A stretch of DNA of 64,000 nt from Amyloporia xantha. Its lineage: Eukaryota; Basidiomycota; Agaricomycetes; Polyporales; Adustoporiaceae. A program made the position numbers and the translations under genes. A model generated the notes under the pieces. The model searched no databases, was not told the DNA's origin, and was given only the letters and a program-made list of their open reading frames with translations. The first letter of the stretch is position 1. Every line of letters starts with the position of its first letter. Shown here piece by piece: positions 49,743-62,020 of this stretch. The DNA is taken from NCBI GenBank assembly GCA_036971615.1, contig JAYKKR010000012.1, positions 558,001 to 622,000 of the forward strand. The letters run 5' to 3'.

Positions 49743-52499
49743 CTAGATCTTGGGCTTGATCTCCTTCAGCCGCGCGGACTGCATGCTCTCGTCTGCGGCA
49801 GCGTGTCAGATCCACACAACAACGACACGCAAGTAAAGCAGACAGGGGACTCACAGTTTGAGAAATAGAGATGGTCCGTGGGGACAGAAACGATGTGTTG
49901 GTGGATGCACGACGCGTCGACCATCTCGGGGACGACCTCGCCGATGGTCCTGGCACCGAGGAGGCGCATGTTCATTTCGAACTCGTCCTGGTTACATAAA
50001 GGCAAAGAAATCAATAAGTAGTAGGCGATCCGGGGTGCACATCCACTTACGTGCAGAATCTGAAGGGCATGCTCTACTCCGACCTGTCCGTACGACGAGA
50101 AGGCGTAGAGGAACGGCCGACCGATGCCCACTGTCGGGTATAAAATAAATCAGGTAATACGCACCTAATGTGTACGGATCGACGTACCAGCAGTAGCACC
50201 CAGTGCGATAGCCTTGAGTACGTCGCTCGCACGACGCACACCGCCGTCGACGAATAGCTGGAACTTCTCGTTCGGGAACGTCAGCCCACGCTTCTCCTTG
50301 AGCTTCGTGACAACCTCGACGAGGGTCTCGACGCCGGAGCGCGAGAATTCCAGTTGCCGGCCACCGTGGTTTGACAGCACCACCCCGGCGAGGCCCGCGT
50401 CGTAAGCGAGTAATGCATCCTGGAATATCACGGTTCGTATATCTAGCAAGGAGGACATCAAATTGGCTTACCTCCCAGCATTGCACACCCTTGAGGATGA
50501 TGGGCACTGTAGGCCGAGATATCAACAACTACATCGCGCCGCAAAAGAAAAGTCCACTCACTCCTTTGTGATAGACATGAACCAGGGGATGTCCTTCCAG
50601 TCGAGACCGGTGTCAATGAAAGACTGTCACACAATAGAAGTCAGCAACCCGCGCTAAAGCAACATAGAAACGGAATCACGCACGCTAATGGCCCTCGCCG
50701 CGCCCTGCGAACGGTCCACACGATCAGATACCTTGTTGTCCGTCACCTCAGCCGGGTCTTCCGCCTCGAATTTCATGCGCATGTCCTATTATCATCGCCA
50801 TTGCACTGTCACTCATCCGTGCACACATGTACAGACATGAAGACCTACCTTCTCGCGCCGACCGAGTTGAGGTGCATCGACAGTGATGAACAGGCCCTTG
50901 ATACCGCGCTTCTCCGCATGCTGCACGAACTTCTTCGTGATCGCCCTGTCCGAGTTGACGTACCTAGGGTACACAGCGGTTTAATCACGCAGCCACAAGG
51001 GGAGCAGCGAGTCACTTACAATTGCAGGAACTGGACTTGTTCGGGTATCGCTGCGTCGACGATCTCGTCGAAAGAACAGGAAGAAAGGGTCGGGATCTGC
51101 TCTTCTATCAGTGTTTTTGATCAAGCCGGCAGTGGTCGAGATACAAACCATCTGTATGACACCGTGCTTGGCGGCCGCCCTCGTCAAGTTCAGTTCACCA
51201 TCTGGGTGGCCCAACTTGCCTAGAGCGGTCGCAGTCTGGACAGGGTGTCAGAGTCCGGTAACATTCAAGTCAGTAATAACGCACAATGTAGATAGGCATC
51301 TTTGATGGATGGCCGAGGATCTTCGTCGACCAGTCGACATGAGTCACGCTGCGCAGGATACGCGGACGGAACCAGATCCTGAACGAAGACACCGTGAGAT
51401 CACCAGCCCATCGCGCGGCGGTGTGAAACTTCTACCTGTGGTATGCAGCATGGTTCTCTCGGTTGGTGATTTCGTCGTCTGCGGCCGAGCTGTAGTACGC
51501 CCAAGCCTTTTCTGGCAAGACCAGCCTCGCAATGGCCTATTTGAGTTGTCAGGTCAAGCAGAAAGAGGCCCCAGATGGACGGGCAACGACAGACCTCAAA
51601 GTCATGCAAGTTGAGGATCTCAGAGAGCGAAGGTCTTTGCGCTACTCGCAGTTGCCGGGCTTTCTCTTCGTCAGTTTCCACTACCTCTACCTTGATCACC
51701 GTGTCTGGGTCAACGCTTCCTAGGCTGCAGAAACGTGAGACAATATGCGTGTATCCCAGCGGGTGTGACTCACTGCTTCTCTGGAGGGAGGTTATCTGTG
51801 ATGGCATTTGGCGGGTGGATCGGGTCGTATTCGGCCCTGAGGGCATGTTTTCGTTCCAGGTTGAGCTATACGAGAAGGGTGGCGACTTACGTGGCATCCT
51901 TTCCTGCATACTTCAGAATGATCTTGCTACCACCTACCAGCTGCTTTCAGAACTTCCGTGCAATCAAATTTGCAAGTAGCGTACCAGGGTGCTCTAAAAT
52001 CGGACATTAACCAGGGCCTGCAAAATCTTACACGGGTCGACTTACCAGGTAAGAACTCCGTAACGTCATACACTTTGCCTGGAATTCGCGAACAATCAGA
52101 TCATCATACCCCTGACGGTGGTTAGGCCCGATTTGTGCGACCACGGGAGACCCGCCTCCTGAGTGCACACATCGACGAATGCGGAGTGTACGCCCATGAC
52201 ATTGGCTATTTAGAACGCCCAACGCCCCCCCCCAACATTGTGATGTTTCTCGCGCAATAAAGATGGCCTTCGCCGCCCCCCGAGATCTGTAGGGATTGGC
52301 GACAGGCCACTGAGCGGCGACCAACGGATCCGGGCGTAGATTTAACAGAAAAGAAGAGTGCGCCCATCGAGCGCACGAAGTCCGACGTCTCGTCTCGTCC
52401 TCCAAGCTAAACATTCAAGTACTCACCATGGACGATGATCCAGCAACTCTCCCGACTGCTGTGCTCCGCGACCTCCTTGCCTGATAGCGTCCTAGCCAT
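49743..52499 (-). CDS. Flavocytochrome b2-type 2-hydroxyacid dehydrogenase 1
   Basis: A cytochrome b5 domain (GKEVAEHSSRESCWIIVHG, KVYDVTEFLP, EHPGG, IHPPNAI with two heme His) is followed by an FMN-dependent dehydrogenase domain. That domain has AIARLVLPEKAWAYYSSAADD (active-site Tyr), FITVDAPQLG (Asp), PIILKG (Lys), VLSNHGGRQL (His/Arg), FVDGGVRRASDVLKA and GRPFLYAF, and ends KEIKPKI. All catalytic positions of yeast cytochrome b2 are recognisable. It oxidises L-lactate or a related 2-hydroxyacid such as glycolate or glyoxylate; the substrate is unresolved. There are about 14 exons, including a 9-nt microexon at 51985-51993 and a long (~360 nt) first intron. The short start MARTLSGKEV lacks a mitochondrial presequence; an in-frame spliced start at 53002 is an alternative. 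At 50563-50567 the splice model gains one base, a frameshift or assembly error. Confidence 0.85.
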
Positions 52500-53209
52500 T
52501 CCACACACCGACTCGTCGCAGAGGAGTTACAGTATGTACGTGTAGGCAGCTGGAGAGCAAACGCACGGCCGAAAGCCGAAATGTGGGGAAATGGCCCCTT
52601 TCTCCATGTTATGGAGGTGGTGAACGGCTCTCCCGCGGACGCGCGCGGCCGGACCGCGCATGCCGGCGGAGACGGAGGCACGGCGGACGTCCGAAATGGG
52701 GCGACGAGGATAGGCGCGACGATCGTCTGGCTGGCCGCGGCTGCCTGCGCGGAGTGTGGGGTAGCGTGGACGCCGTCGACACCATCACGAGGAGGAGATG
52801 GGACAAGGGAACGGAAGGGAATGGCGGAGACGAGGATGGGCGACAGCGCGGAAAAGGAGTATGCAGCGTCGAGATCCAGCTGCAGGCCGTCGGACTCGGA
52901 GGCGCGCGATGTGGCGGTCACTTCGGGCGCGAATTCTGAACCCAGGCGGACGCGCGTAAGTCCATGGACACGCAGGAGGGGCTCGTTCGTCCCCGTAAAC
53001 ATAGTAACGTGAATTGCATTGGATACTGAAATATGCTGTGATGCTCTATAAGACATATGATGGCGTATGGACGGACAATGGTACACATGCAGAAGAATCG
53101 TCCATATAGCTGTTACTGTCATGAGCCCTCTCCCGGTCTAAAAATGCAAGAGGCCCCGACATCTTTCCAATAAGCATGACGAAAGAAACATCCCGAGAAA
53201 CGAGGAAGA

Positions 53210-54688
53210 TTAGACGACCTCGAAGGCTTTTCCACCCGCAGCCGCGTCGAGCTTGATCACCTCGTTCAAGCCTGGGAACGGAAGAGAGTCAGCGGAGGTG
53301 ACGTAGTGCAGAAGTCCGAGGAACATACCCATGACTTCGAAGAACGCCTTCGGGTCCATGCCCCGAGCAGATGTGAAGTCGGTTCCGGTCTTCTTCAGCG
53401 AGCGCATCGCCTCCCGAACACTGTGCACCATAGCGACGCAAGATACGAGAGAGAAGACTGCGAGAAGATAATTAGTCACAGAATAATTGCTTGATCAAAG
53501 CCCACGTACTGATGATTTTAGCACCAAGGGCCTCAGCCTCTTGGCACGTGAAGGAAGGTGTCAGACCACCCGAGATGACGTTGACGAGAACCTGGACGGA
53601 CTGATTAGAGAAGAAGAATTTCATGTCACCAATGAAACTCACGGGCTTGGGCGACAGAGCCGCGATGGTCGACGTGAGGAGGTCGGCAGTCTTGACACCC
53701 TCGATGAAGCAAACGTCGGCACCAGCATCCGCAGCCAGCTTGAGACGAGTGACAGCCTCGTCCATGCCAAGCACCTGAGCCGAGTCCGTGCGTCCGATGA
53801 TGACCTGCAAGAACCCCATTTGTTAGACCGGTTGGAGCCGGGGATACTGCAGCCATCTACTCACGAAGTCAGAGCCGCCGGGGATAGAGTCGCGGGCAAT
53901 GACCGCGGCGCGGATGCGCTGGAGGAACTCCTCTCGCGAGACGACCTGCTTGCCCATCAAGTGGCCGCAACGCTTCGTCTGGACCTGGTCCTCGATGTGA
54001 AGCCCGGCAACTCCTGCCCGGGCATACTGAGTGACGGTGCGGGCTACCATGGCGGGACCACCGAACCTGAGTAAATACTGTGTCAATAGGTAATCGGGGA
54101 TTGGCTGCAGACACGCTTACCCAGTGTCGGCGTCAGCGATAACGGGGACGGTCGGGTCTAGGCTGCAGACCATCTGAGCGCTCTGGGGGGCCGTCAGCAA
54201 GGCTGATAGAATTCCGCGGAGACGGAGTAACTTGCCTGCACGAAGTCGTTCAAAGTGGCGATGGCCACATCGGGCATGCCCAATCGCGAAGCTGTTGTCG
54301 CGGCACCGCTGAGATGAAGATAGCTGAGTGAGCATAAGAAATTGCGCAAGTCCGATTGGAACAAACCTCTGGTACATGCAGTCGAAGCCCGCTTCGAGGG
54401 CACAGCGAGCGCTGATGCCATCGCAGATACCGGGAGCGACCTGAAGCGCAAGATTAATTGACGAATGACACGACAAAAAATGGGACTACATACAACAATA
54501 CCCGGTCGTGCGAGCATCTGGCGGAGACGCGTCGCGGCGTTCGTTGACAGGGGGCCCTCAAGGAAGTTCTTGGGGTCGAGGCGGGGGTTGTAGTACACGC
54601 CCTCTTTAGGAGCATCTCCGTTCACCGGAGCCGCAGGGGCAGCGGGAGCAGTGGTCTCGGTCTCGCGGTGGAACTCGTAGCCCGGCAT
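53210..54688 (-). CDS. PEP mutase/isocitrate lyase superfamily enzyme
   Basis: About nine short exons starting MPGYEFHRETE and ending GGKAFEVV. Family motifs in order are RPGIVVAPGICDGISARCA, SGAATTASRLGMPDVAIATL, VIADADTGFGG (metal-binding Asp), HIEDQ, KRCGH (catalytic Cys loop), IIGRTDS and VNVISGGLTPSFT. The length and motifs fit the short fungal carboxyphosphonoenolpyruvate mutase / 2,3-dimethylmalate lyase / oxaloacetate acetylhydrolase group, which cleaves or rearranges C-C or P-C bonds next to a 2-oxo or 2-hydroxy acid. Fungal oxaloacetate hydrolases usually have Ser before Pro in the last motif; here it is Thr (LTP), arguing against that activity. It lies ~0.7 kb upstream of b2-type gene 1 on the same strand. 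The frame appears intact. Confidence 0.85.
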
Positions 54689-56532
54689 TTTACAAAGAAG
54701 AGGAGAGGTATAAAGATACTAGGGAAGTGTTCGGGGAAGGGGGCTTGGACAACCGGAGGAGGACTGGTGGGATGGAGAACCCGGCCCTGCTCGTCCTGCT
54801 TTTATGTCGGTCAGTGAGACGCGCCGGAGGGAAGTCATCAGGAATTACCCCCACCGATGGAGCATGAGCCCAGATCGTATCACACCATGCCGCGCAGATA
54901 CGTCTAACTACGCAGGGCGCGTGTACGTGGAACGAGAAGTAATTTGCGCCATCTCGGCGACGGCGTTTCGCTTGGGTTCCCTTCCCGTGGTAAAGGGGTT
55001 GCGAATGAAGTCACGGATTTCAGGGTGTTAGAGCGGAGTTAAACCAGTAATGGAAGAACAACTCGCTGGGCAAGCACTTGGATTAAATTCTTGGGTCCGA
55101 TGCCTCTTCAATATCGTCCCGGACATTTCCTCTTACGGGGTATGCAGACGTTGCCCAGGGCGCCAGCTCAGCCTTGGCGGCGGGGAAGTGTCTTCGTTTC
55201 TTACCCGAGCGGACTTGGCGAAATAGTATTCGCTTGGTAGGCGCGGTGCATTAAATTTGGCATGCTATATTCCAAACTGGAACCGAACGATGTCCTTGTC
55301 CAATAGAGAAGTTGTCTTCAGCGTCTGGTGATGAGCGGCGTTAGGGCGGAAAATGCACCAGTTTGACATTCCCCCTTTATTGACTCCATGTGCTCCAATA
55401 GAAATTAGGAGAGTTTGGAAAAATATCCCGTAGGTCGCACATGTCGAGTTCGTCCGACGATGGCCTTCTCGCGTAAGTATGAACGTTTAACATATGAAAC
55501 GACTTGTGCTGAGATGGCGGCAGTCAGGCAAGATGTTCAACAGGCGCCCCTAGCGTCGATTTCGTCTCTTTTCATCTTATCGCGTCTCTATTTGAAAATC
55601 ATCCATCGAATCTAATCTTATCTAAGTCTGCATCGCATTGCCTCCGTCGTCCCATCAGTTGTTCTCTGTCGTTCGCAATTATCTGCTGCGTGGTAGTTCG
55701 TGGTCCAGTACCAAACAAGTCACAGGCATGGCTATTTGACTGGCCGGAGTTGTTCTCAAATTTCTCGATAAGCGAAGAGCTCCTGGACATCGCCAGGACG
55801 ATATCCCCTCGTTGGCGCGTTTGGTACAAAGTACGTCTTGCCCTACTCTTTGCTTTAGTTCTTTGACGTAGACCTCTGTCATCAGCGGGGCACATATCGT
55901 CTATTTATATGCATGTTATGAACAAGTGGAGGCCTCGCTCATCTAATTTTGCGTTGATGGAGAGGGAGCGCCAGGGGATGCCATGTAGCGACGGCGTTAA
56001 AGAGGCATTGTCTCATGCCCCGGGTGCGTGCGGGATCAGGCAGCTTCGTTTATGGTCTTCCTTGATATCCCAGAAGCAGTAATGCAAAACAGGTGAGTTT
56101 AACAGACGAATTAGGACGTTGATGATTTCCTGAATATGTCCAGGACTAGTGCAAGACCGGTGGTCCTGAGGAGCAGCGGGCTGCCAACGGAATGATACAC
56201 ATACCTAAATAGTGAAGACGGTTCATCATCTGCGCTAACGGACGCCCATGCACGGAGATCCTGTCAAGCCACCCCGAGTCTCGCGGAGCGCGTCCGATCT
56301 AACACCGGGACGTCTCCGTCGGTCCACTCAACTCTACACGACTTGCGGAGCTCAGCAACTTTGCCGAGCTCCAGAGTTCTTCATTCAGTAGCGGTGGAAA
56401 GTTTGCCCTGTGCCAGCAGCGGGTCCCGCAGATCCCGTCATAATGGGTTGAAAAGACCCGGCCGCCTTGAACGAATTGGTCCACCATCCTCACCCCATTC
56501 CAGTGGTTGATCTTACTCGCTCCAGGTCGATC
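54689..56532. other. Divergent intergenic region
   Basis: 1.8 kb between the start of the PEP mutase-family gene (-) and the start of b2-type gene 2 (+), so both promoters should lie here. Short frames at 55415-55895 have no supporting features. No repeat noticed. Confidence 0.55.
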
Positions 56533-58854
56533 ATGTCTGACATCCGTGTTCTCACTGGCCCGGAAGTGGCTCAGCATGCCAGCCGCAACGACTGCTGGAT
56601 CATCGTACACGGTGAGCATGTGACCTTGTGGGACCCTCTTCAGCACCATCTGACCTGTCTGCTGCATCAAGGCAAGGTGTACGATGTCACTGAGTTCTTA
56701 CCTGGTGAGCGCCCTCGGTGACGAGGGCGATTTGGGGTCGCTCACGTGGATTCGAATAGAGCACCCTGGAGGCCAGGCAATTATCTTGAAGTACGCCGGA
56801 AAAGACGCGACGTGAGTATTATAAATAGCGAGCCGTGATGAGATTATACTAACAAGATATATAACCTCAGAGTGGCATACGAACCTATTCATCCTCCTGA
56901 TGCTATCACGACAAACTTGCGTCCAGAGAAACAGTCAGCAGTTTTCCATGTAAGGTGTCACTATCATGTTTGACCATAACGTCTGCCAGCCTCGGTGTCA
57001 TCGACGCCAGCACCGTCGCCAAAGGTCATCAAGGAAGTGACTGAGGAAGAGAAGCTGCGGCAAAAGTACATGGCGGCCCGACCATCCATCGATACTATCA
57101 TCAATCTGCACGACTTTGAGGTCAGTGACTGATCGGTGTCTAGACTTTGAAGCCACTTGTCTGATATCTCGTCCAGAATGTGGCTCGGATGGTCATCCCA
57201 GAGAAGGCCTGGGTATGCATTGACATTATGTTCACCGTTGAACGGCGACAAGTTAACCCCAAAGCTATAGGCGTACTACTCTTCCGCTTCAGATGATGAG
57301 ATCACCATTCGGGAAAACCGCATGGTGTATCAGCGGTAAGATACGAACCGTGTGTCCGATTGTTTACGCAACTCAAGCATATTGCTTTTAGGGTCTGGTT
57401 CCGACCTCGTATCTTGCGTGACGTCTCGTCGGTAGACTGGTCAACGACGATCCTGGGCCACAAGTCGTCTCTTCCCGTGTACATCGTAAGTGCGGCGCCG
57501 GTCTGTCGTATCCGAGACGCCTTCTGAATGTCTATCACAAACAGTCAGCCACTGCTTTGGGGAAACTAGGGCACCCTGAGGGTGAACTCTGTCTGACACG
57601 AGCTGCGCAGAACCACGGCGTGATCCAGATGGTAAAATAGAGGGTACTCATGACGTAGCTGACGCTGACGAGGCCATTGCATTTCCTAGATTGCGACTCT
57701 GGCGTCATGTTCCTTCGACGAGATCGTCGACGCTGCCAAGCCCGACCAAACGCTCTTCCTTCAACTGTAAGTCTACCTGAGAACCTCTCTGCTTTGAGAG
57801 ACACCCATCCCGATATGATGCAGCTACGTCAACCGGGACCGGGAAATCACGAGGAAGTACGTGCAGCACGCAGAAGCGCGAGGTGTCAAGGCTCTGTTCA
57901 TCACCGTCGATGCACCCCAACTCGGACGTCGTGAGAAGGATATGCGCATGAAATTCGTTGGCGATGATGGTGTTGCCAAGGTGCAAGACGGCCAAGACGA
58001 CATAAAGAAGGATCAGGGTGTGGCACGGGCTATCAGCGTGCGTCTTGCCTAGTCTCTTAGGATATCCCATGATATTCACGAAGCTCTACCTGGAAATGGC
58101 CAGTCCTTCATTGACCCGAGCCTCTCTTGGAAAGACATCCCGTGGTTCAAGAGCATCACAAGAAGTAATTCATGTCTCATGTGGACGACACGTTTGACAG
58201 GACTGACGTAATCTCACCAGTGCCGATCATTCTCAAGGGCATTGCTACTGCTGAGGACGCCATCCTCGCGTACGAGGCCGGCGTTCAGGGTATTGTCCTA
58301 TCGAACCACGGTGGCCGTCAGCTCGACACAGCCCGCTCTGGTCTTGAAGTCCTCATGGAAGTCACTGCTGCCCTTCGTGCACGTGGGTACTTCCCGAACC
58401 CAAACTTCGAGATCTTCGTCGATGGAGGTGTCCGCCGCGCCAGCGACGTGCTCAAGGCCCTCGCCCTCGGTGCAAAGGCTGTCGGTGTTGGCCGGCCGTT
58501 CCTATATGCATTCTGCGCATACGGCCAGGAGGGTGTGGAGAAGGCTATCCAGATCTTCCGGGTACGCGGGCTTATGGCGTGCTAGTGGTCTGCAGAGCTG
58601 ACATAGTTCTCACTTCTGCAGGACGAGTTCGAGATGAACATGCGTCTCTTGGGTGCGCGCACGGTGGACGAACTCGTTCCTGAGATGGTGGATGCTAGTG
58701 CTCTCACGTCGCATGTGGTCCTGACTCCACAGGACAATCTCTTCCACAGCACATGTGAGTTTGATTCGAGCAAACCTCTCTTCTGCTTACTTATACTGAT
58801 GCCGCCGCAGATCAACCACTCGTGGGCGCGAAGTTCAACGAGAGCAAGTTGTAG
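56533..58854 (+). CDS. Flavocytochrome b2-type 2-hydroxyacid dehydrogenase 2
   Basis: A paralogue of the gene at 49743-52499, on the opposite strand. The cytochrome b5 part reads VLTGPEVAQHASRNDCWIIVHG, VYDVTEFLP, EHPGGQAIILKYAGKDAT and EPIHPPDAI. The FMN domain reads NVARMVIPEKAWAYYSSASDD, ATALGKLGHPEGELCLTRAA, FITVDAPQLGRREKDMRMKF, PIILKGIATAEDAILAYEAG, VLSNHGGRQLDTARSG, FVDGGVRRASDVLKALALG and GRPFLYAFCAYGQEGVEKA, with the C-terminus NESKL. Catalytic Tyr, Asp, Lys, His and Arg are all present. There is no mitochondrial presequence, so it may be cytosolic. Near 57021-57025 (AAAGG) the frame from LGVIDASTVAK must lose one base to continue into VIKEVTEEEKLRQKYM, so it is either broken or mis-assembled there. 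The substrate is unknown. Confidence 0.85.
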
Positions 58855-59081
58855 ATGTTGGCATAGAAAAGCCTCGGTCGGACGTTCATTATCCTACTGC
58901 GCCGCACATTTTTTCATGTAGATGTATCCGCTGTAATACCAACAATCTCTCTTATACTTGTGCACAACCGGAGCTATGTCGTGAAATGTCCAAAGTGCAT
59001 TAAAAGTTCTCGTCATATCATCATGTCGTGCAGGGTATCACAGTAAATGCTCGCCTCCAATCAACGTCACTCTTCACCCAA

Positions 59082-60023
59082 TCACAAGACCACCACAAAC
59101 ACCGACCCCACACCCGCAACCCAACACACCGCCATACACACAGAAGCAAATATGCTCGCACTTCGCGGCAGCCGTGCCCACGAGTAGCATAGCACCCCGG
59201 TCAGTGCAAGCACAAAGCCCACAGCAGCAAGCCACATGCACAGCCCGTGGCAGTGCTCCAGCAGGTGCGTGGGAGGTTTGCCCCTGCGGAACGGGCCGAC
59301 CTGTTCGAGGTGCGGGTTGGCAGACCATATTTGCTTGTCTGAGGACTGCGAGGAGTCCAAGGACGGCGGCAAGTTTCCGCCAAGCTCGACTTTGAGCTCT
59401 TCATGTTTAGCCTCTCTCAGCCGGTAGCGGACGAGGAAGAACGCGGCGAGAAACGAGATGATGGCTGTCAAGGGTCAATAAGAAGCTTAGCTCCTGATGT
59501 CCTCAGATCAAACGGGGGTATTTTACTTGCCTGCACATAGATGGATTACAAGTGCGCCTGCAAGGATCGCGTTGGCTGCTTGCTGAATGAGGGAGCCTTG
59601 CTCACCCTCATCCGGAGTAGTGAAACCAAGCAGTTGCGCCTCGGTCGCGGCAAAGAACGTGGTCTAACGGACAGGAAATGTCAGTCTCCCTTTAAACTGT
59701 GCGATGTTGTACGCACAATGACGCTGATAAGCTGCAACCGGTCCATCCACGAATGGCAAAGCTCCTTCAACACTCTCCTTCGCAGCTCTGCATCCGTCTC
59801 ATCCTGATCGTTCTGTGTCCCTGTTGGTCATGATATGTTAAGCGGATATTTGATGTCAAAGTCCAGCGTTATACGTACATTGTCTAACAGGACCATTGCC
59901 TTTGGAGTCGACATTCGCACCATTGGCTGCATTGACTGGACTCCTTTGGACGAAGAATTCAGGGTCGACGAGCAGGACACGGGACCTCCCCGGGTGAATA
60001 TAGGAATCAGGCTCCTCAGTCAT
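59082..60023 (-). CDS. Small multi-pass membrane protein, fungal family of unknown function
   Basis: Four exons inferred. The order is a soluble start (MTEEPDSYIHPGRSRVLLVD), then DETDAELRRRVLKEL and SWMDRLQLISVITTFFAATE (first span), AANAILAGALVIHLCAAIIS and FLAAFFLVRYRLREAKHEE (spans 2-3), a polar loop, and two further spans (WLAAVGFVLALTGVLCY, IFASVCMAVCWVAGVGSVFV) to the end. The intron after HLCA begins GCAAGT, a GC-AG donor. The dehydrated pattern W..RLQL.S.IT.FFA...A.L ... AG ALI.H.C.A...FL..F.L.RY is shared with the partial gene at 63457, marking a paralogous pair. Function unknown. Confidence 0.65.
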
Positions 60024-60979
60024 AGCACGCCTTTCTGTGAAGAAGGGTTTTCCTTTTAAGAGTAAAGGCATAAGGAACAATCTACACATACAAGTGGGAT
60101 ATATGAAGACACGCACCTGTAAATTCGCGGGCCATGGTCAAAGGGTGCGGATGCGGCAGTCGGTTGCAGGGCAAGTGCTGCGCTAATATATACAGAGTGG
60201 GATATAGCCGCTGAAATCATCACAGAAGTCTTCTCGTCTCCGGATCCGAGGACAAGCGGCGGTAGCTCCAACTGGTGACACAGAAGTCATACCTGTATAG
60301 CTGTGCCATAGGGTGGTCCCGAGCGCAGTTTCAGAATTAGGAAACTACTGCGTTATGGCAGGTGCTATATATGAGTGAGTCACTCTGATTACCACGGGCT
60401 TGGCGACCTGTGTAAAGGACAAGTGACTCGTCCTGTTCACCGAGGTCCGACACATGTCAATGCCAAGTGCACCGGCATCACAACTTGAAACGACGGGCGG
60501 CCATCAGCAGGAAGTCCACTCCAAATACCCGCTAGCACGTCCGAGTGAACTATTTCCCGGACGGACCATCTCAGAGTAATTGGAGTCCCGTTACAATGGC
60601 GGTCGGTTTAAAGGTAAACAGCGCGGCACAGCACCCACAAGCACCCATATGAAGATGTGATGCACGTGACTTCGTACACGTATGCTGCGAGCGCCTTTGC
60701 CAGTCAGCATTCTTGCTTTGCTCCGAACTTCCTCGCAATGATTATGCGGTACACCAATGCAGCTTTCATTGGCAACTCTTCACTATCAAATGATTCTACA
60801 ATTTACTTGGGTATTTCCAAATTGTTGTGCTTAGGCGCTGGCGGTCGGACAGAAGCGCTCAGGTTTGTGATGTACACACGAAGGCGGACCAGCGCCGACG
60901 CATCCATGGATGTCCATTGCACGAGGGAGAAGTACCGCAAGCATCTGCTATACTCCTTGACAGGTATCACAACCACCAC
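60024..60979. other. Intergenic, no gene seen
   Basis: Upstream side of the membrane protein gene. Plus-strand frames from 60657 onward overlap the minus-strand coding signal at 60980-61305 and are treated as shadows. No repeat or RNA gene recognised. Confidence 0.5.
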
Positions 60980-62020
60980 CTACCATACGCCACGGCTGCT
61001 CGCGATCACCCAAGCTTCATGCCTGAAGGCTGCTGCTGCCTCCCCATCAGAATCCCGGTCTGCTCTCGCATCCCGCCTCTCCAGATCCATCGCCAGGTCA
61101 GTAAACCCGATCGCGCATGTCCGATGGCCTCCGGGGTACGCGAAGAACGCTTCGCGGTGAGTGAAGATTGTCTCCAGGTACGAGCCGTCGGTGGTGGGAT
61201 AGCTGCCCGCTTGGAGTTGCTCGTGGATGGCTTGCACCAGTGCGCAGCCGCAAGGCTGCCGCCCGTCTGCGGTCTCGGTGTAGTTTGAGGATGCCGGCGG
61301 GTTTGGCTGTGTGTAGAAGGTCAGCGCTCACTGCGATGTAGTTGGTGTAACGGGCCGAAGCGCACCTGGTAGGTCGACTCTTCTGTGTCTGATGAGTCGG
61401 ACATGACTTCGTCGTGGGTGTTTGCTGTTGATAACGTCGACACCTGCTCTTTGCTTCCCTTTCTCCAGATTGCGTGGAGTTGTCAGCGACGACATGAGTG
61501 CATTGGGGGTGGAAGCGACTTACCAGGTCTGCGCTGCGCCACCTGTTATCGAGCGTCATGTTGCTTAGTAGTTGTGTGAGATGCATATCGATCTCCGTCA
61601 TCTGTGCGCCCTGGTCAATCAGCATCATCCTGACGAACAGCAAGTTGGCCCACAGTAATAGTATTCATTGTGTTTGAAGGTATTGAGGTATGCGAGTATG
61701 TAGAGCGCGTCTGGGTCTTGGGGCGATGGTTCGAAGTGGGCAGGACAGAAGTCGACGTCGTGAGCCTGATGTATACCCCGCCATGTCGAGGCACGATGCT
61801 AGCTGGCGGAAGCCTCGTTGCATGCTGCTGGCCGCATCAGAGGAGTCACATCAGTTATCGGATGGATGCCTTGAGGCAGTAGAAGCTCCATTGTCCGCCT
61901 GAAGCCCGCAGGCCTCCCTTTTGGGCCGACCCTGCGACGATCCAGTCTGACCTGTGCGTCGTGCTGGGGGGCACACTGACGATGCCAGAGCCAGAGAGCT
62001 CGGATGCATAGGACAACCAT
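60980..62020 (-). CDS. Hypothetical multi-exon protein (incomplete model)
   Basis: The 3' exons are convincing. DSSDTEESTYQ joins through a GTGCGC...CACAG intron in frame to PNPPASSNYTETADG, CGCALVQAIHEQLQAG, YLETIFTHREAFFAYPGGHR and the stop at 60980-60982. Upstream coding-like pieces are LLLWANLLFVRMMLIDQGAQ plus MHLTQLLSNMTLDNRWRSAD (61527-61660), DPDALYILAYLNTFKH (near 61690-61740) and SGSGIVSVPPSTTHRSDWIV (near 61900-61990). I could not connect them into one frame. The N-terminus may lie further upstream. No family recognised. Confidence 0.45.

Noticed and set aside
52581..53012. Plus-strand frame rich in Gly/Arg/Ala upstream of b2-type gene 1
   Set aside because: GC-rich shadow of the minus-strand frame, with no supporting features.
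55415..55895. Short frames in the divergent promoter region
   Set aside because: No splice signals, motifs or composition bias that distinguish them from chance.
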